Assembly (NCBI GenBank): GCA_002306815.1
Contig: DBTA01000021.1
Coordinates: 1 to 5,625 of the forward strand
Direction of reading: 5' to 3'
Source: Dehalococcoidia bacterium UBA1328
Lineage (GTDB): Bacteria > Chloroflexota > Dehalococcoidia > Lucifugimonadales > Lucifugimonadaceae
Length of the DNA stretch: 5,625 nt
A model generated the notes under the pieces. That model was not told where the DNA came from and made no database searches. It saw only the letters and a list, made by a program, of their open reading frames with translations. Each line of letters begins with the position of its first letter. The first letter of the stretch is position 1. Shown one piece after another: positions 1 to 5,625 of the stretch. A program made the translations under genes and the position numbers.

Positions 1-393
1 TTCATGGACTACCAACCAAACTCGCGATTGAACGAAGTTCTCGCCGCTGGAGACATCCACCTCATCCCGCTCAAACCCGGTCTCGGTTCAATCAGCGTCC
101 CTTCAAAGCTCTACTCCATCCTCGCTGCTGGACGACCGGTACTAGCAAGTGTTGACCCTGGAACGGAAATTGACTTGGTTGTCACACAATCTGGTGCCGG
201 CAGAAGCGTTCCAGCAGGCGATACGGAAGCATTTATTTCGGCACTAGAGGCTCTGATCGACGACCCTAATGGTCAAGTCGCCTCGGGGCTGAATGCCCGC
301 CGCTTCGCTGAAGAATGGCTGTCATCTAGGTCTGTTGCAGAGACATATAACGAACTATTTTTTTATCTTCGAGATCAAAGGAAGGGCCCGTAG
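1..393 (+). CDS. Glycosyltransferase family 4-like protein, C-terminal part (5' truncated by window edge)
   Basis: The reading frame is open from the first base of the window (it starts with Phe just before an internal Met), so this is the last 130 residues of a longer protein and the Met at position 4 is not a plausible start. The fragment matches the end of a GT-B fold glycosyltransferase of the WcaI/WbuB-like GT4 type. It has the segment DIHLIPLKPG at residues 18-27, then VPSKLYSILAAGRPVLA at 33-49, which forms part of the nucleotide-sugar site, and a C-terminal helix of the kind that packs back on the N-domain. At the place where classical GT4 enzymes have the second Glu of E-x7-E, this protein has Ser (residue 39). 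The likely role is cytoplasmic transfer of a sugar from an NDP-sugar to a lipid-linked glycan; donor and acceptor cannot be read from this fragment. Its TAG stop is followed six bases later by an in-frame TAA. The next gene starts about 30 bases on, so co-transcription is likely. Confidence 0.85.
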   Translation, partial: FMDYQPNSRLNEVLAAGDIHLIPLKPGLGSISVPSKLYSILAAGRPVLASVDPGTEIDLVVTQSGAGRSVPAGDTEAFISALEALIDDPNGQVASGLNARRFAEEWLSSRSVAETYNELFFYLRDQRKGP

Positions 394-413
394 AGCGCGT
401 AAGCGAGCCGCAT

Positions 414-438
414 AGGCGGTAACTTGGCGGACGGTATG
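414..438 (+). promoter_or_regulatory. Ribosome-binding region with two competing starts (TTG 424, ATG 436)
   Basis: The in-frame TAA at 397-399 limits the next gene to two possible starts. TTG at 424 is preceded by AGGCGG (414-419) with a 4-base spacer. ATG at 436 is preceded by GGCGGA (426-431), also with a 4-base spacer. Neither is a strong Shine-Dalgarno sequence. The choice changes only four N-terminal residues. CCGC and GCGG around 410-419 could form a very short hairpin over the first site, but it is too small to call regulatory. Confidence 0.4.
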
Positions 439-1224
439 GCCAGATCAGCAGCAGCGAAAAAAGTAGCCAAAGCCGCCAGCACGGGAGCAGGCGGTAAAGG
501 TGCCGGTTCAGAACGAAAAATCTTGTTTCCGGCGGCAATGGTCCTCGTCGCTCTATTAGGAGTCGCGCTCGTGGTGGTAGCTCGAAACCAACGCGCTGAT
601 CTTGCTCCCGTGGGAGACCCTGGACTGGAAGATCACTGGCATAGCGCATATGACATTTACGTCTGTGATGAAATTGACCCCGCCTCTTTTGCTAATGACT
701 CAGAGGACGATCGAACCGGTATTCATACCCACGGTGACGGACTGATCCACATTCATCCATTCGTCAGTACTGTTACGGGTCAATATGCCACCTTGGGCGC
801 ATTCTTCAACGAAAACGAGACTGCGTTTGACGACAATACTTTTGAACTGCCTGGCGGGTCAGTGATTTCAGAAGATGATTTCACGTGTAATGGTGAGCCT
901 GCAGAGCTTCGAGTACTGAAGTGGAATCAGTTGACGGCAGAAAAGCCAGTCGTGTTTACCGAAGATCTAAAGGATGTGCGCCTTAACGAAGATGGTCAAC
1001 TATTCATGTTTGCGATAGTTGGCGAGAGCTACAACGACTCCGATATCCCTCGTCCGGATGACGCGTATCTCCGACAGTATTTGGGGCTGTCAGAAGAACA
1101 ACAACCTCTCGGCGAAGGGGACGCAGGAGAGACGGGACCACTCTTGCCAGCGACCATGGAGCCGTTCGAAACAGATGAGCCGGCGGCTGAAATACCTGAG
1201 TCGGAGGAGCCGAGCGACGGCTGA
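424..1224 (+). CDS. Single-pass membrane protein with His-rich (HWH / HTHGDG..H.HP) extracytoplasmic domain, unknown function
   Basis: I do not recognise a named family. What is visible, in the 266-residue version: a basic Ala/Lys/Gly-rich N-terminus (1-32), one hydrophobic segment (about 33-53), then a soluble domain and an acidic Glu/Pro-rich tail (about 222-266). The positive-inside rule predicts N-terminus in the cytoplasm and the domain outside. The domain holds two histidine clusters: HWH at 71-73 followed by Tyr76 and Cys81, and HTHGDGLIHIHP at 101-112. That gives six His (71, 73, 101, 103, 109, 111), with Cys81 and Cys155 as the only cysteines, possibly a disulfide. Such spacing suggests a metal site or a metal-dependent catalytic centre, but that is inference. 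I recall similar hypothetical proteins from Acidimicrobiia, without a known role. The gene lies between a glycosyltransferase and a sugar-nucleotide pyrophosphorylase, 6 bases before the latter, so a role in envelope glycan biology is the simplest guess. ATG 436 is an equally plausible start. Confidence 0.8.
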   Translation: MADGMARSAAAKKVAKAASTGAGGKGAGSERKILFPAAMVLVALLGVALVVVARNQRADLAPVGDPGLEDHWHSAYDIYVCDEIDPASFANDSEDDRTGIHTHGDGLIHIHPFVSTVTGQYATLGAFFNENETAFDDNTFELPGGSVISEDDFTCNGEPAELRVLKWNQLTAEKPVVFTEDLKDVRLNEDGQLFMFAIVGESYNDSDIPRPDDAYLRQYLGLSEEQQPLGEGDAGETGPLLPATMEPFETDEPAAEIPESEEPSDG

Positions 1225-1230
1225 TTCAAC

Positions 1231-2232
1231 ATGTTCGCGATAGTGCTCGTCGGTGGTTTCGGTACTCGCCTCCGACCACTCACCGAACATGTTCCTAAGC
1301 AGATGTTGCCGATCTGTGGAATACCCATGATCGAATTGGTCGTAGGTCACCTGGCAGACCATGGGGTGGAAAAGGTTGGATTGGCAATGGGCTATCGACC
1401 CGATGCATTCCTCGAGGCATACCCGAACGGGTACATAGCTGAAACCCCCTACGAAGTTGCAGTGGAAAGTGAGCCGCTCGGAACAGCCGGCGCGATTCGT
1501 TTCGCAGTCGAACAATTCCAGCCCAAAGAAACATTTCTAGTGCTGAATGGCGACGTCCTAACTGACCTCGACGTTCGGGCATTAGTTGAGTTTCACCATG
1601 AGGTTCAAGCCGAGGTGACGATTGCCTTGCAACCCGTTGACGATCCGTCGAGTTTCGGAGTTGTTACTACCGACACTCGTGGCCGGGTTGAAGCATTCAT
1701 CGAAAAACCCGAAAAAGGCTCCGTTCCCTCGCACAACATCAACGCAGGAACCTACGTGTTGGAACCTTCTGCAGTCGAGCAAATCCCGCAGGGTCGACCC
1801 GTGTCAGTAGAGAGGGAAACGTTTCCTGAGTTAGCCGCAAGTGGAACCCTATACGCGCTGCCCTCTGCCACATATTGGCTCGATACCGGCACCCCTCAAC
1901 AGTTCATTCAAGCCAATCTGGACATGTTGAACGGCAAACGAAAACAAGTGCCCCACCTACCTGAAGCGGTAATCGACCCGACATCACTAATTACACAATC
2001 GGTGATCGGAAGCGGAAGCGAAGTGGGAGTGGGTGCGATCATTGACAAATCTGTTGTACTTGACCGCTGCCAGATCGGAGCTAACAGCGAGGTTCTAGGT
2101 TCTATCCTTTCCGAAGATGTTCGTGTCGGCCAAGGAGCGCGACTGGACGGATGCGTCATTGGGCAAGGGCAACATATTGAACCCGGAGAAATACTGATTA
2201 ACCAGACTCGACCAGAGCTAAATCCGACCTAA
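1231..2232 (+). CDS. manB: NDP-sugar pyrophosphorylase, mannose-1-phosphate guanylyltransferase-like (ManB/RmlA2 type)
   Basis: This complete 333-residue enzyme should join a sugar 1-phosphate to an NTP, releasing pyrophosphate and giving an NDP-sugar in the cytoplasm. The nucleotidyltransferase domain has the signature GGFGTRLRPLT (8-18) with PKQMLP (22-27), EPLGTAGA (81-88), LNGD with the metal-binding Asp at 108, FIEKP (156-160), NAGTYV (171-176) and WLDTGTP (216-222). Residues about 249-320 form hexapeptide-like repeats (VIGSGSEVGVGA, QIGANSEVLG, DVRVGQGARL, CVIGQGQHIEPG), that is, a left-handed beta-helix. Domain order and length fit actinobacterial ManB/GDP-mannose synthases; glucose-1-phosphate thymidylyl- or uridylyltransferases and heptose-1-phosphate guanylyltransferases are close relatives, so the substrate is not certain. 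ATG 1231 is the only reasonable start, because GTG at residue 5 would cut the first beta-strand. The nearest GGAGG (1203-1207) is 23 bases away, too far to serve, and the upstream stop is 6 bases away, so translational coupling is likely. Its TAA overlaps the stop of the opposing cofE. Confidence 0.87.
   Translation: MFAIVLVGGFGTRLRPLTEHVPKQMLPICGIPMIELVVGHLADHGVEKVGLAMGYRPDAFLEAYPNGYIAETPYEVAVESEPLGTAGAIRFAVEQFQPKETFLVLNGDVLTDLDVRALVEFHHEVQAEVTIALQPVDDPSSFGVVTTDTRGRVEAFIEKPEKGSVPSHNINAGTYVLEPSAVEQIPQGRPVSVERETFPELAASGTLYALPSATYWLDTGTPQQFIQANLDMLNGKRKQVPHLPEAVIDPTSLITQSVIGSGSEVGVGAIIDKSVVLDRCQIGANSEVLGSILSEDVRVGQGARLDGCVIGQGQHIEPGEILINQTRPELNPT
2229..2232. other. Overlapping convergent stop codons (CTAA)
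   Basis: The four bases CTAA supply the TAA stop of the plus-strand nucleotidyltransferase (2230-2232) and, read on the other strand, the TAG stop of cofE (2231-2229). There is no intergenic space for a dedicated terminator, so each transcript must end inside the opposing gene or read through it. Confidence 0.95.
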
Positions 2233-2939
2233 CGAAACAAATCCTCAGACGGGCTTCGAACTACCTCTTCCCGGACTGACCCGTCTCTCAACCAGGTGGC
2301 ATCGACCCCGCGGATTAAAGCGACCGGGATACCTTCAGCCTTCCCACAAACGAGATCGGCGGCGGCAGCGAGCTCGTCGGCAATACAGACCTCGGTCACC
2401 TGCAGTTCTCGGCCGAGAGCATCTTCGGTCCCGCGTAGATCTATTACGGCTGCTATGCCAGCACACCCGATCGCCACATCGGTCACCCCACGCCGCCAGG
2501 GGCGACCAAAGGTATCGGAAATGATCACTCCAACTGACACTCCGTGATTGTGCTTAATCCGTTCTCGAATCCGCCTAGCCGACCGGTCACTATCCTCAGG
2601 AAGAAGTGCAGCGTGCCCACGAGCGACGTTAGATAAATCGATACCTGCGTTAGCGCACACAAACCCATGTTTTGTCTCCGTGATAATCAGATCACCACGT
2701 CGACGCAATATCCGAACCGCTTCGCGCTCAACTACTGGCTTATGAGAAAGGGGATCGGTTTGATCGATCTCGACCATTGCTCCTTCTGCTTTGGAAACAA
2801 TCTTCTGAGTGACGACTAAGACGTCGTGATTATCAAGCCCCGAATCACTCGAGACGCATATGTCTCCGATAAGAACTCCTAGATCGGTGCCTTCCACTAT
2901 TTCCGGAATTCCGGCCACTGGATGAATTGTCAGGCTCAC
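2229..2939 (-). CDS. cofE: Coenzyme F420-0:L-glutamate ligase (single-domain CofE)
   Basis: CofE adds glutamate residues to F420-0 in a GTP- and divalent-metal-dependent reaction, giving polyglutamylated F420 in the cytoplasm. The 236 residues carry the family landmarks in order: VVTQKIVSKAEG (42-53), ITETKHGFVCANAGID (86-101), LLPEDSD (112-118), VGVIISDTFGRPWRRG (136-151) and DVAIGCAG (154-161). The acidic residues in LLPEDSD and SDTFGRPWR fit the metal/GTP site of the family. The length matches stand-alone archaeal-type CofE. Mycobacterial FbiB (about 450 residues) carries an extra C-terminal nitroreductase-like FMN domain that reduces dehydro-F420-0; that domain is absent here, since the stop follows shortly after the CofE core. 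The start is GTG, with a purine-rich AAGAAAGAG (2953-2945) 5 bases upstream and no better alternative. It lies 18 bases after cofD, so the two are almost certainly co-transcribed. Confidence 0.93.
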   Translation of the reverse strand: MSLTIHPVAGIPEIVEGTDLGVLIGDICVSSDSGLDNHDVLVVTQKIVSKAEGAMVEIDQTDPLSHKPVVEREAVRILRRRGDLIITETKHGFVCANAGIDLSNVARGHAALLPEDSDRSARRIRERIKHNHGVSVGVIISDTFGRPWRRGVTDVAIGCAGIAAVIDLRGTEDALGRELQVTEVCIADELAAAADLVCGKAEGIPVALIRGVDATWLRDGSVREEVVRSPSEDLFR

Positions 2940-2944
2940 GTGGT

Positions 2945-2953
2945 CTCTTTCTT
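2945..2953 (-). promoter_or_regulatory. Purine-rich ribosome-binding site of cofE
   Basis: On the minus strand AAGAAAGAG sits 5 bases before the GTG start of cofE, inside the 18-base cofD-cofE spacer. It is only a loose Shine-Dalgarno match, but it supports the GTG as the true start. Confidence 0.45.
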
Positions 2954-2957
2954 GTAG

Positions 2958-3917
2958 CTAAGTGTTTTCCAATACTGCCTTTGCTAGAGCAGCTGCACGA
3001 CCCTGATCGCTCATGATTGTGTCAGTCACCACCGATCGTAAGCCCGCAGCCTCTACCTTTGCCGCTAATTCGACATCCTCATGGTCAATTACTAGAGCGC
3101 TAGCGAACTCCTCATACAAGGAGGCGATCCCCACGACGCTACGTTCGAAACCGAGTTCTTCGAGCATCCGTGAAGCTGGCCCTTTCAAGGCGGCGCCCCC
3201 AACAATCGGAGAAATAGCCACAACGTTCTCTCTCCGCCGCTTGATGACATCGCCGACACCGGCAATTTCAAGCACTGGATTTACTGAGACGAACGGATTT
3301 GACGGAGCTATGACTATCGCGTCAGCTTCTTCGAGAGACGAAATAACGGACGGCCCTGGAAGTGCTTCTTCTATCCCTTGAAACCTCAAATTCTCGACCG
3401 CCACACTGTGCTGTTGAGCTACAAAATAATCTTGGAAATCGACCCAACCACCGCCTTCTAGCTTTAACTGAGTCCGGATTTCCTGATTGCTTGCTGGGAG
3501 TAGTTGCGCTTCGATCCCTAGCTTGTCGCAGATTTCTTTTGTTACTTCAGTCAATGTCGCGCCGTCACCGAGACGTTGGGTCCTATACAAGTGAACTGCT
3601 AGATCAAGATCACCCAAGTTGAACCAGGTCTCACCACCGAGTCGCTCAAGTTCATCTCTGACCGTCCAACTTTCTTTGGCCCGTCCCCATCCAGTCTCAG
3701 GATTAACTAGCCCGCCGAGTGTGTAAGTGACAGTGTCTAAATCGGGGCTGATTGCCAGACCATGCAGACGAAAGTCATCGGCGACGTTAACTAAAGCAGT
3801 TACAAGATGATTTGAGTGCACCTGCAACAGACCGCGGAGAAACTTTGCAGCTCCTACTCCACCAGCTACGACCGCAATTCGACGATCTTCAGACACAACG
3901 TCGGAGCCTAATGTCAC
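2958..3917 (-). CDS. cofD: 2-phospho-L-lactate transferase family protein (CofD / FbiA)
   Basis: CofD/FbiA joins the activated three-carbon phospho-acid (lactyl-2-diphospho-5'-guanosine in archaea, the enolpyruvyl analogue in mycobacteria) to the deazaflavin Fo, producing F420-0 or dehydro-F420-0 with release of GMP. Visible motifs in the 319 residues: AGGVGAAKFLRGL (18-30) at the nucleotide-binding start, NVADDF (44-49), SPDLDTVTYTLGGL (57-70), WFNLGDLDLAVHLYRT (98-113), LLPASNQEIRT (139-149), DFQDYFV (160-166), APSNPFVSVNPVL (204-216) and SPIVGGAALKGPASRML (236-252). Length and motif order are normal for the family. Whether phosphoenolpyruvate or phospholactate is the source of the side chain cannot be decided from this gene; the actinobacterial context favours the dehydro-F420 route. 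The start is GTG at 3917 with no clear ribosome-binding site. GTG at residue 8 (3896) is an alternative that would still leave the first beta-strand intact. It follows the glycosyltransferase gene by 30 bases and precedes cofE. Confidence 0.95.
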   Translation of the reverse strand: MTLGSDVVSEDRRIAVVAGGVGAAKFLRGLLQVHSNHLVTALVNVADDFRLHGLAISPDLDTVTYTLGGLVNPETGWGRAKESWTVRDELERLGGETWFNLGDLDLAVHLYRTQRLGDGATLTEVTKEICDKLGIEAQLLPASNQEIRTQLKLEGGGWVDFQDYFVAQQHSVAVENLRFQGIEEALPGPSVISSLEEADAIVIAPSNPFVSVNPVLEIAGVGDVIKRRRENVVAISPIVGGAALKGPASRMLEELGFERSVVGIASLYEEFASALVIDHEDVELAAKVEAAGLRSVVTDTIMSDQGRAAALAKAVLENT

Positions 3918-3947
3918 GACCAGGCAGATCGGAGAAAGTTTCCGCTA

Positions 3948-5111
3948 TTAGCCTAAGTACCGACAAAAATCCGTGAACCTTAGAATCAGGGCATCCCACG
4001 AATACAAGCGTTCCCCAAAGTATTTACCGTTCTCCGCTAGTTGAGTTCTAAGAGAACTATCTGAGGCAAGTCGACTTACTGCAACTTCAAACTCTGGATA
4101 ATTTCCGTACCAGAGGCCACCGTTCGAGCAAGCAACATGGTCACGAGTGGTTTCACAATATCTGTTCACTAATACCGGAATTCCAGCTGCCCAGGCCTCA
4201 AACAACACAAGCGAGAACGATTCAAGTGCAGAGGAGTTAATCAAAAAATCTGCACCCCGTAACAACGACCACTTGGTTGCATCATCGGCACCTCGGACAA
4301 TTAAGACGTCTTCGTCGCTTTCTATGCTGACACTTGGTTCACCTAATAGAACGAGCTGATGATCTCCAGGGGAACGAGATTTGTAAGTGCGCCAAAAATC
4401 GATAAGCGCCAGTGTGCCTTTGGCATGCTCGATTCGCCCGACACAAATCGCGTAAGGTCGATCGATCAGTCCGAGGTTTTGAGCAATAGAAGGATCGCTT
4501 TTCATAGGCGCTTCAATTCCCCAGCCCAGGACCAGGCTCGGCAGATGAGCTACCGGGTGAGTCCTATTTAGTAACCGCTGTTCGGCGGCAGAACCGTAGA
4601 TAAGACCCCGACTGCTCTGGAGCATCTCTGCAACCCGAGACAGTCGGAGAAAAGGTTCATCATGGGCAGCTGGAATTACTACAGCTCGGTTTTTCACCTG
4701 AGGGGCTAGTGCCATCGTTGGCCAAAACAAATATGGTGCAAACATGACTAGATCTGCTTGTGATTCTCGGACCGCATTAGCAAGACCCTCGCTCACGGGG
4801 CCTTGATGAAAAAAGAACTCATCCTGTTTAGTCGCTTCAATACTGGAAGGTCCCATCTGAATTCGACGTTCCAACGGTGACCACTTGTCATCGCGACCCG
4901 AATCAACGAGATAGCGGTTCACACGAAGGGAATCATCGAATATTTCGCCGGGTATTTCCGCGTTTTCCCAGGAGTTGGAGGATTGAGCACAAGTTGTGTA
5001 GAGACCCACACTCCACCCAGGCTGCAGAGCGACTCGTCTTGCGAGTGCTCCAACTGCGTTCTCAGCGCCTCCGACTGGCCCATAGCGCGGAATAACGAAG
5101 TCGATTTTCAT
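3948..5111 (-). CDS. Glycosyltransferase family 4 (GT-B fold), complete
   Basis: This 387-residue protein has a two-domain GT-B layout. The N-terminal domain opens with a beta-strand (KIDFVIPRYGPVGGAEN, 2-18) whose GGAEN loop is typical of GT4 acceptor-side glycine loops. The donor domain begins near 218 with PYAICVGRIEHAKG (219-232), followed by LVLLGEP (253-259), the tract LRGADFLINSSALE (284-297), and the E-x7-E motif with Glu297 and Glu305 in ALESFSLVLFEAWAAGIPVLVN. No signal peptide or membrane span is evident, so it should work in the cytoplasm or at the inner face of the membrane. The sugar donor and acceptor are unknown; a role in surface polysaccharide assembly is inferred from the neighbouring glycosyltransferase. 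Its ATG overlaps the upstream gene's TGA as ATGA and there is no good ribosome-binding site, which suggests translational coupling. cofD follows 30 bases downstream on the same strand. Confidence 0.9.
   Translation of the reverse strand: MKIDFVIPRYGPVGGAENAVGALARRVALQPGWSVGLYTTCAQSSNSWENAEIPGEIFDDSLRVNRYLVDSGRDDKWSPLERRIQMGPSSIEATKQDEFFFHQGPVSEGLANAVRESQADLVMFAPYLFWPTMALAPQVKNRAVVIPAAHDEPFLRLSRVAEMLQSSRGLIYGSAAEQRLLNRTHPVAHLPSLVLGWGIEAPMKSDPSIAQNLGLIDRPYAICVGRIEHAKGTLALIDFWRTYKSRSPGDHQLVLLGEPSVSIESDEDVLIVRGADDATKWSLLRGADFLINSSALESFSLVLFEAWAAGIPVLVNRYCETTRDHVACSNGGLWYGNYPEFEVAVSRLASDSSLRTQLAENGKYFGERLYSWDALILRFTDFCRYLG
5108..5111 (-). other. ATGA start/stop overlap between two glycosyltransferase genes
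   Basis: On the minus strand ATGA contains both the ATG of the downstream glycosyltransferase and the TGA of the upstream one. This is the standard arrangement for translational coupling and places both genes in one operon. Confidence 0.93.
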
Positions 5112-5625
5112 AATGAGTAGTCCCAGGACAGCGCTCTATCTAAAGCATCGGCGACAAGTTCACTGGAAAACAATTTGCTACGTTCACGCCCACTTCTAGA
5201 AAGTCGATCAGATAGCGACTGGTCTGACAACACACGCTCGATCGCGGAGGCCACCACAGCGGGTTCTTTGGAACTGAGCAACAGGCCTGCGTCGCCGACA
5301 GTTTCGCCTATGGCCGTGTTTTCATAGGCGACAACGGGGAGCCCGCGAGCCATCGCTTCCAATATTGGTACCCCAAAACCCTCATGATCACTCAAAGTGC
5401 AAAAGATTGAAGCTCTCCGGTATTCGCGTTCTAACTCAGCGTTATCCACCCAGCCCGTTAGTGTCACAACATCCGTTAGATCAAGTGATGTCGTTAGTCC
5501 TTCGAGAGCATCATCGTAGGCGTCGGTAGTTGACGTGCCCACAACACGAAGCTTCACATTCGGCAAATTTTTGCGAAGAACTGCCATACAAGCGACTAGA
5601 TCGTGGATTCCTTTATTTGGAGCTA
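5108..5625 (-). CDS. Glycosyltransferase family 4, C-terminal donor domain (5' truncated by window edge)
   Basis: The frame is open to the right edge. Reading upstream of the Met at 5587 adds APNKGIHDLVAC, which contains the PNKG...L helix start normal for the donor domain of GT4 enzymes. The Met is therefore internal and about 172 residues of the C-terminal half are visible. Further landmarks, numbered from that Met: LRVVG (13-17), VTLTGWVDNAELEREYRRASIF with the usual glycan-transferase G-x-V and sensor region (41-62), and an intact E-x7-E motif in DHEGFGVPILEAMARGLPVVA with Glu69 and Glu77. This resembles mannosyl/rhamnosyl transferases of O-antigen-type clusters, but the actual sugar is not determinable. 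It is the most upstream visible gene of the minus-strand operon, coupled to the next glycosyltransferase by ATGA, so its promoter lies outside the window. Confidence 0.9.
   Translation of the reverse strand, partial: APNKGIHDLVACMAVLRKNLPNVKLRVVGTSTTDAYDDALEGLTTSLDLTDVVTLTGWVDNAELEREYRRASIFCTLSDHEGFGVPILEAMARGLPVVAYENTAIGETVGDAGLLLSSKEPAVVASAIERVLSDQSLSDRLSRSGRERSKLFSSELVADALDRALSWDYSL

Noticed and set aside
326..649. Minus-strand open frame of 107 codons across the glycosyltransferase end and the His-rich gene
   Set aside because: It is antisense to two well-supported coding regions, and its product is Arg/Leu/Pro-rich low-complexity sequence with no recognisable motif.
1090..1515. Minus-strand open frame of 141 codons over the junction of the His-rich and ManB-like genes
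   Set aside because: It lies opposite the strongly conserved nucleotidyltransferase N-terminus and shows no family features; it is a shadow frame.
1231..2232. The nucleotidyltransferase as the missing F420 guanylyltransferase (CofC/FbiD)
   Set aside because: CofC is a short MobA-like protein of roughly 200 residues. This protein has the sugar-nucleotide signature GGFGTRLRPLT and a beta-helix domain, so it is a sugar-1-phosphate nucleotidyltransferase.
2903..2914. Perfect 12-base palindrome CCGGAATTCCGG inside cofE
   Set aside because: It lies within coding sequence for the conserved N-terminal region, does not extend further, and has no second copy in the window; chance is the best explanation.
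3918..3947. Possible promoter or hairpin in the 30-base gap before cofD
   Set aside because: Only a 4-base CGGA/TCCG stem is visible, with no T-run and no convincing -10/-35 pair.
5108..5587. Met at 5587 as the start of a short 159-residue glycosyltransferase
   Set aside because: The frame continues upstream to the window edge and encodes PNKGIHDLVAC, a normal part of a GT4 donor domain, so the Met is internal.
1..5625. CRISPR array, insertion sequence, tRNA or defence genes
   Set aside because: I found no regularly spaced repeats, terminal inverted repeats, cloverleaf sequence, or transposase, nuclease or toxin motifs in any frame; the window is filled by biosynthetic genes.

Overview
The window reads as a compact piece of an actinobacterial chromosome. 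It carries six genes and no intergenic stretch longer than about 30 bases. Coenzyme F420 genes (cofD, cofE), a ManB-type NDP-sugar pyrophosphorylase and several GT4 glycosyltransferases together point to Actinobacteria. The moderate base composition (about half GC by eye) and a His-rich membrane protein of a kind I associate with Acidimicrobiia suggest an uncultured, possibly aquatic, acidimicrobial lineage. That placement is inference; no rRNA or other marker gene is present.

Layout: the left block (1-2232) runs on the plus strand. It holds the C-terminal end of a GT4-like glycosyltransferase cut by the left edge, a single-pass membrane protein with a HWH / HTHGDG..H.HP histidine signature and no function I can name, and a mannose-1-phosphate guanylyltransferase-like nucleotidyltransferase with a C-terminal left-handed beta-helix. 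The right block (5625-2229) runs on the minus strand in this order: a GT4 glycosyltransferase cut by the right edge, a second complete GT4 glycosyltransferase joined to it by an ATGA overlap, cofD (F420 2-phospho-L-lactate transferase family, FbiA-like), and cofE (F420-0 gamma-glutamyl ligase). The two blocks converge and their stop codons overlap in the four bases CTAA.

Functionally, the plus-strand genes and the two minus-strand glycosyltransferases look like parts of a cell-surface glycan pathway: the pyrophosphorylase would supply an NDP-sugar (probably GDP-mannose) and the GT4 enzymes would use such donors. cofD and cofE carry out two late steps of F420 synthesis, attaching the side chain to Fo and then adding glutamates. 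The layout, with a ManB-like gene converging on cofD-cofE, resembles the fbiA-fbiB / manB (Rv3261-Rv3264c) region of Mycobacterium tuberculosis. I see no defence system, CRISPR array, mobile element, tRNA or rRNA. The least explained gene is the His-rich membrane protein.
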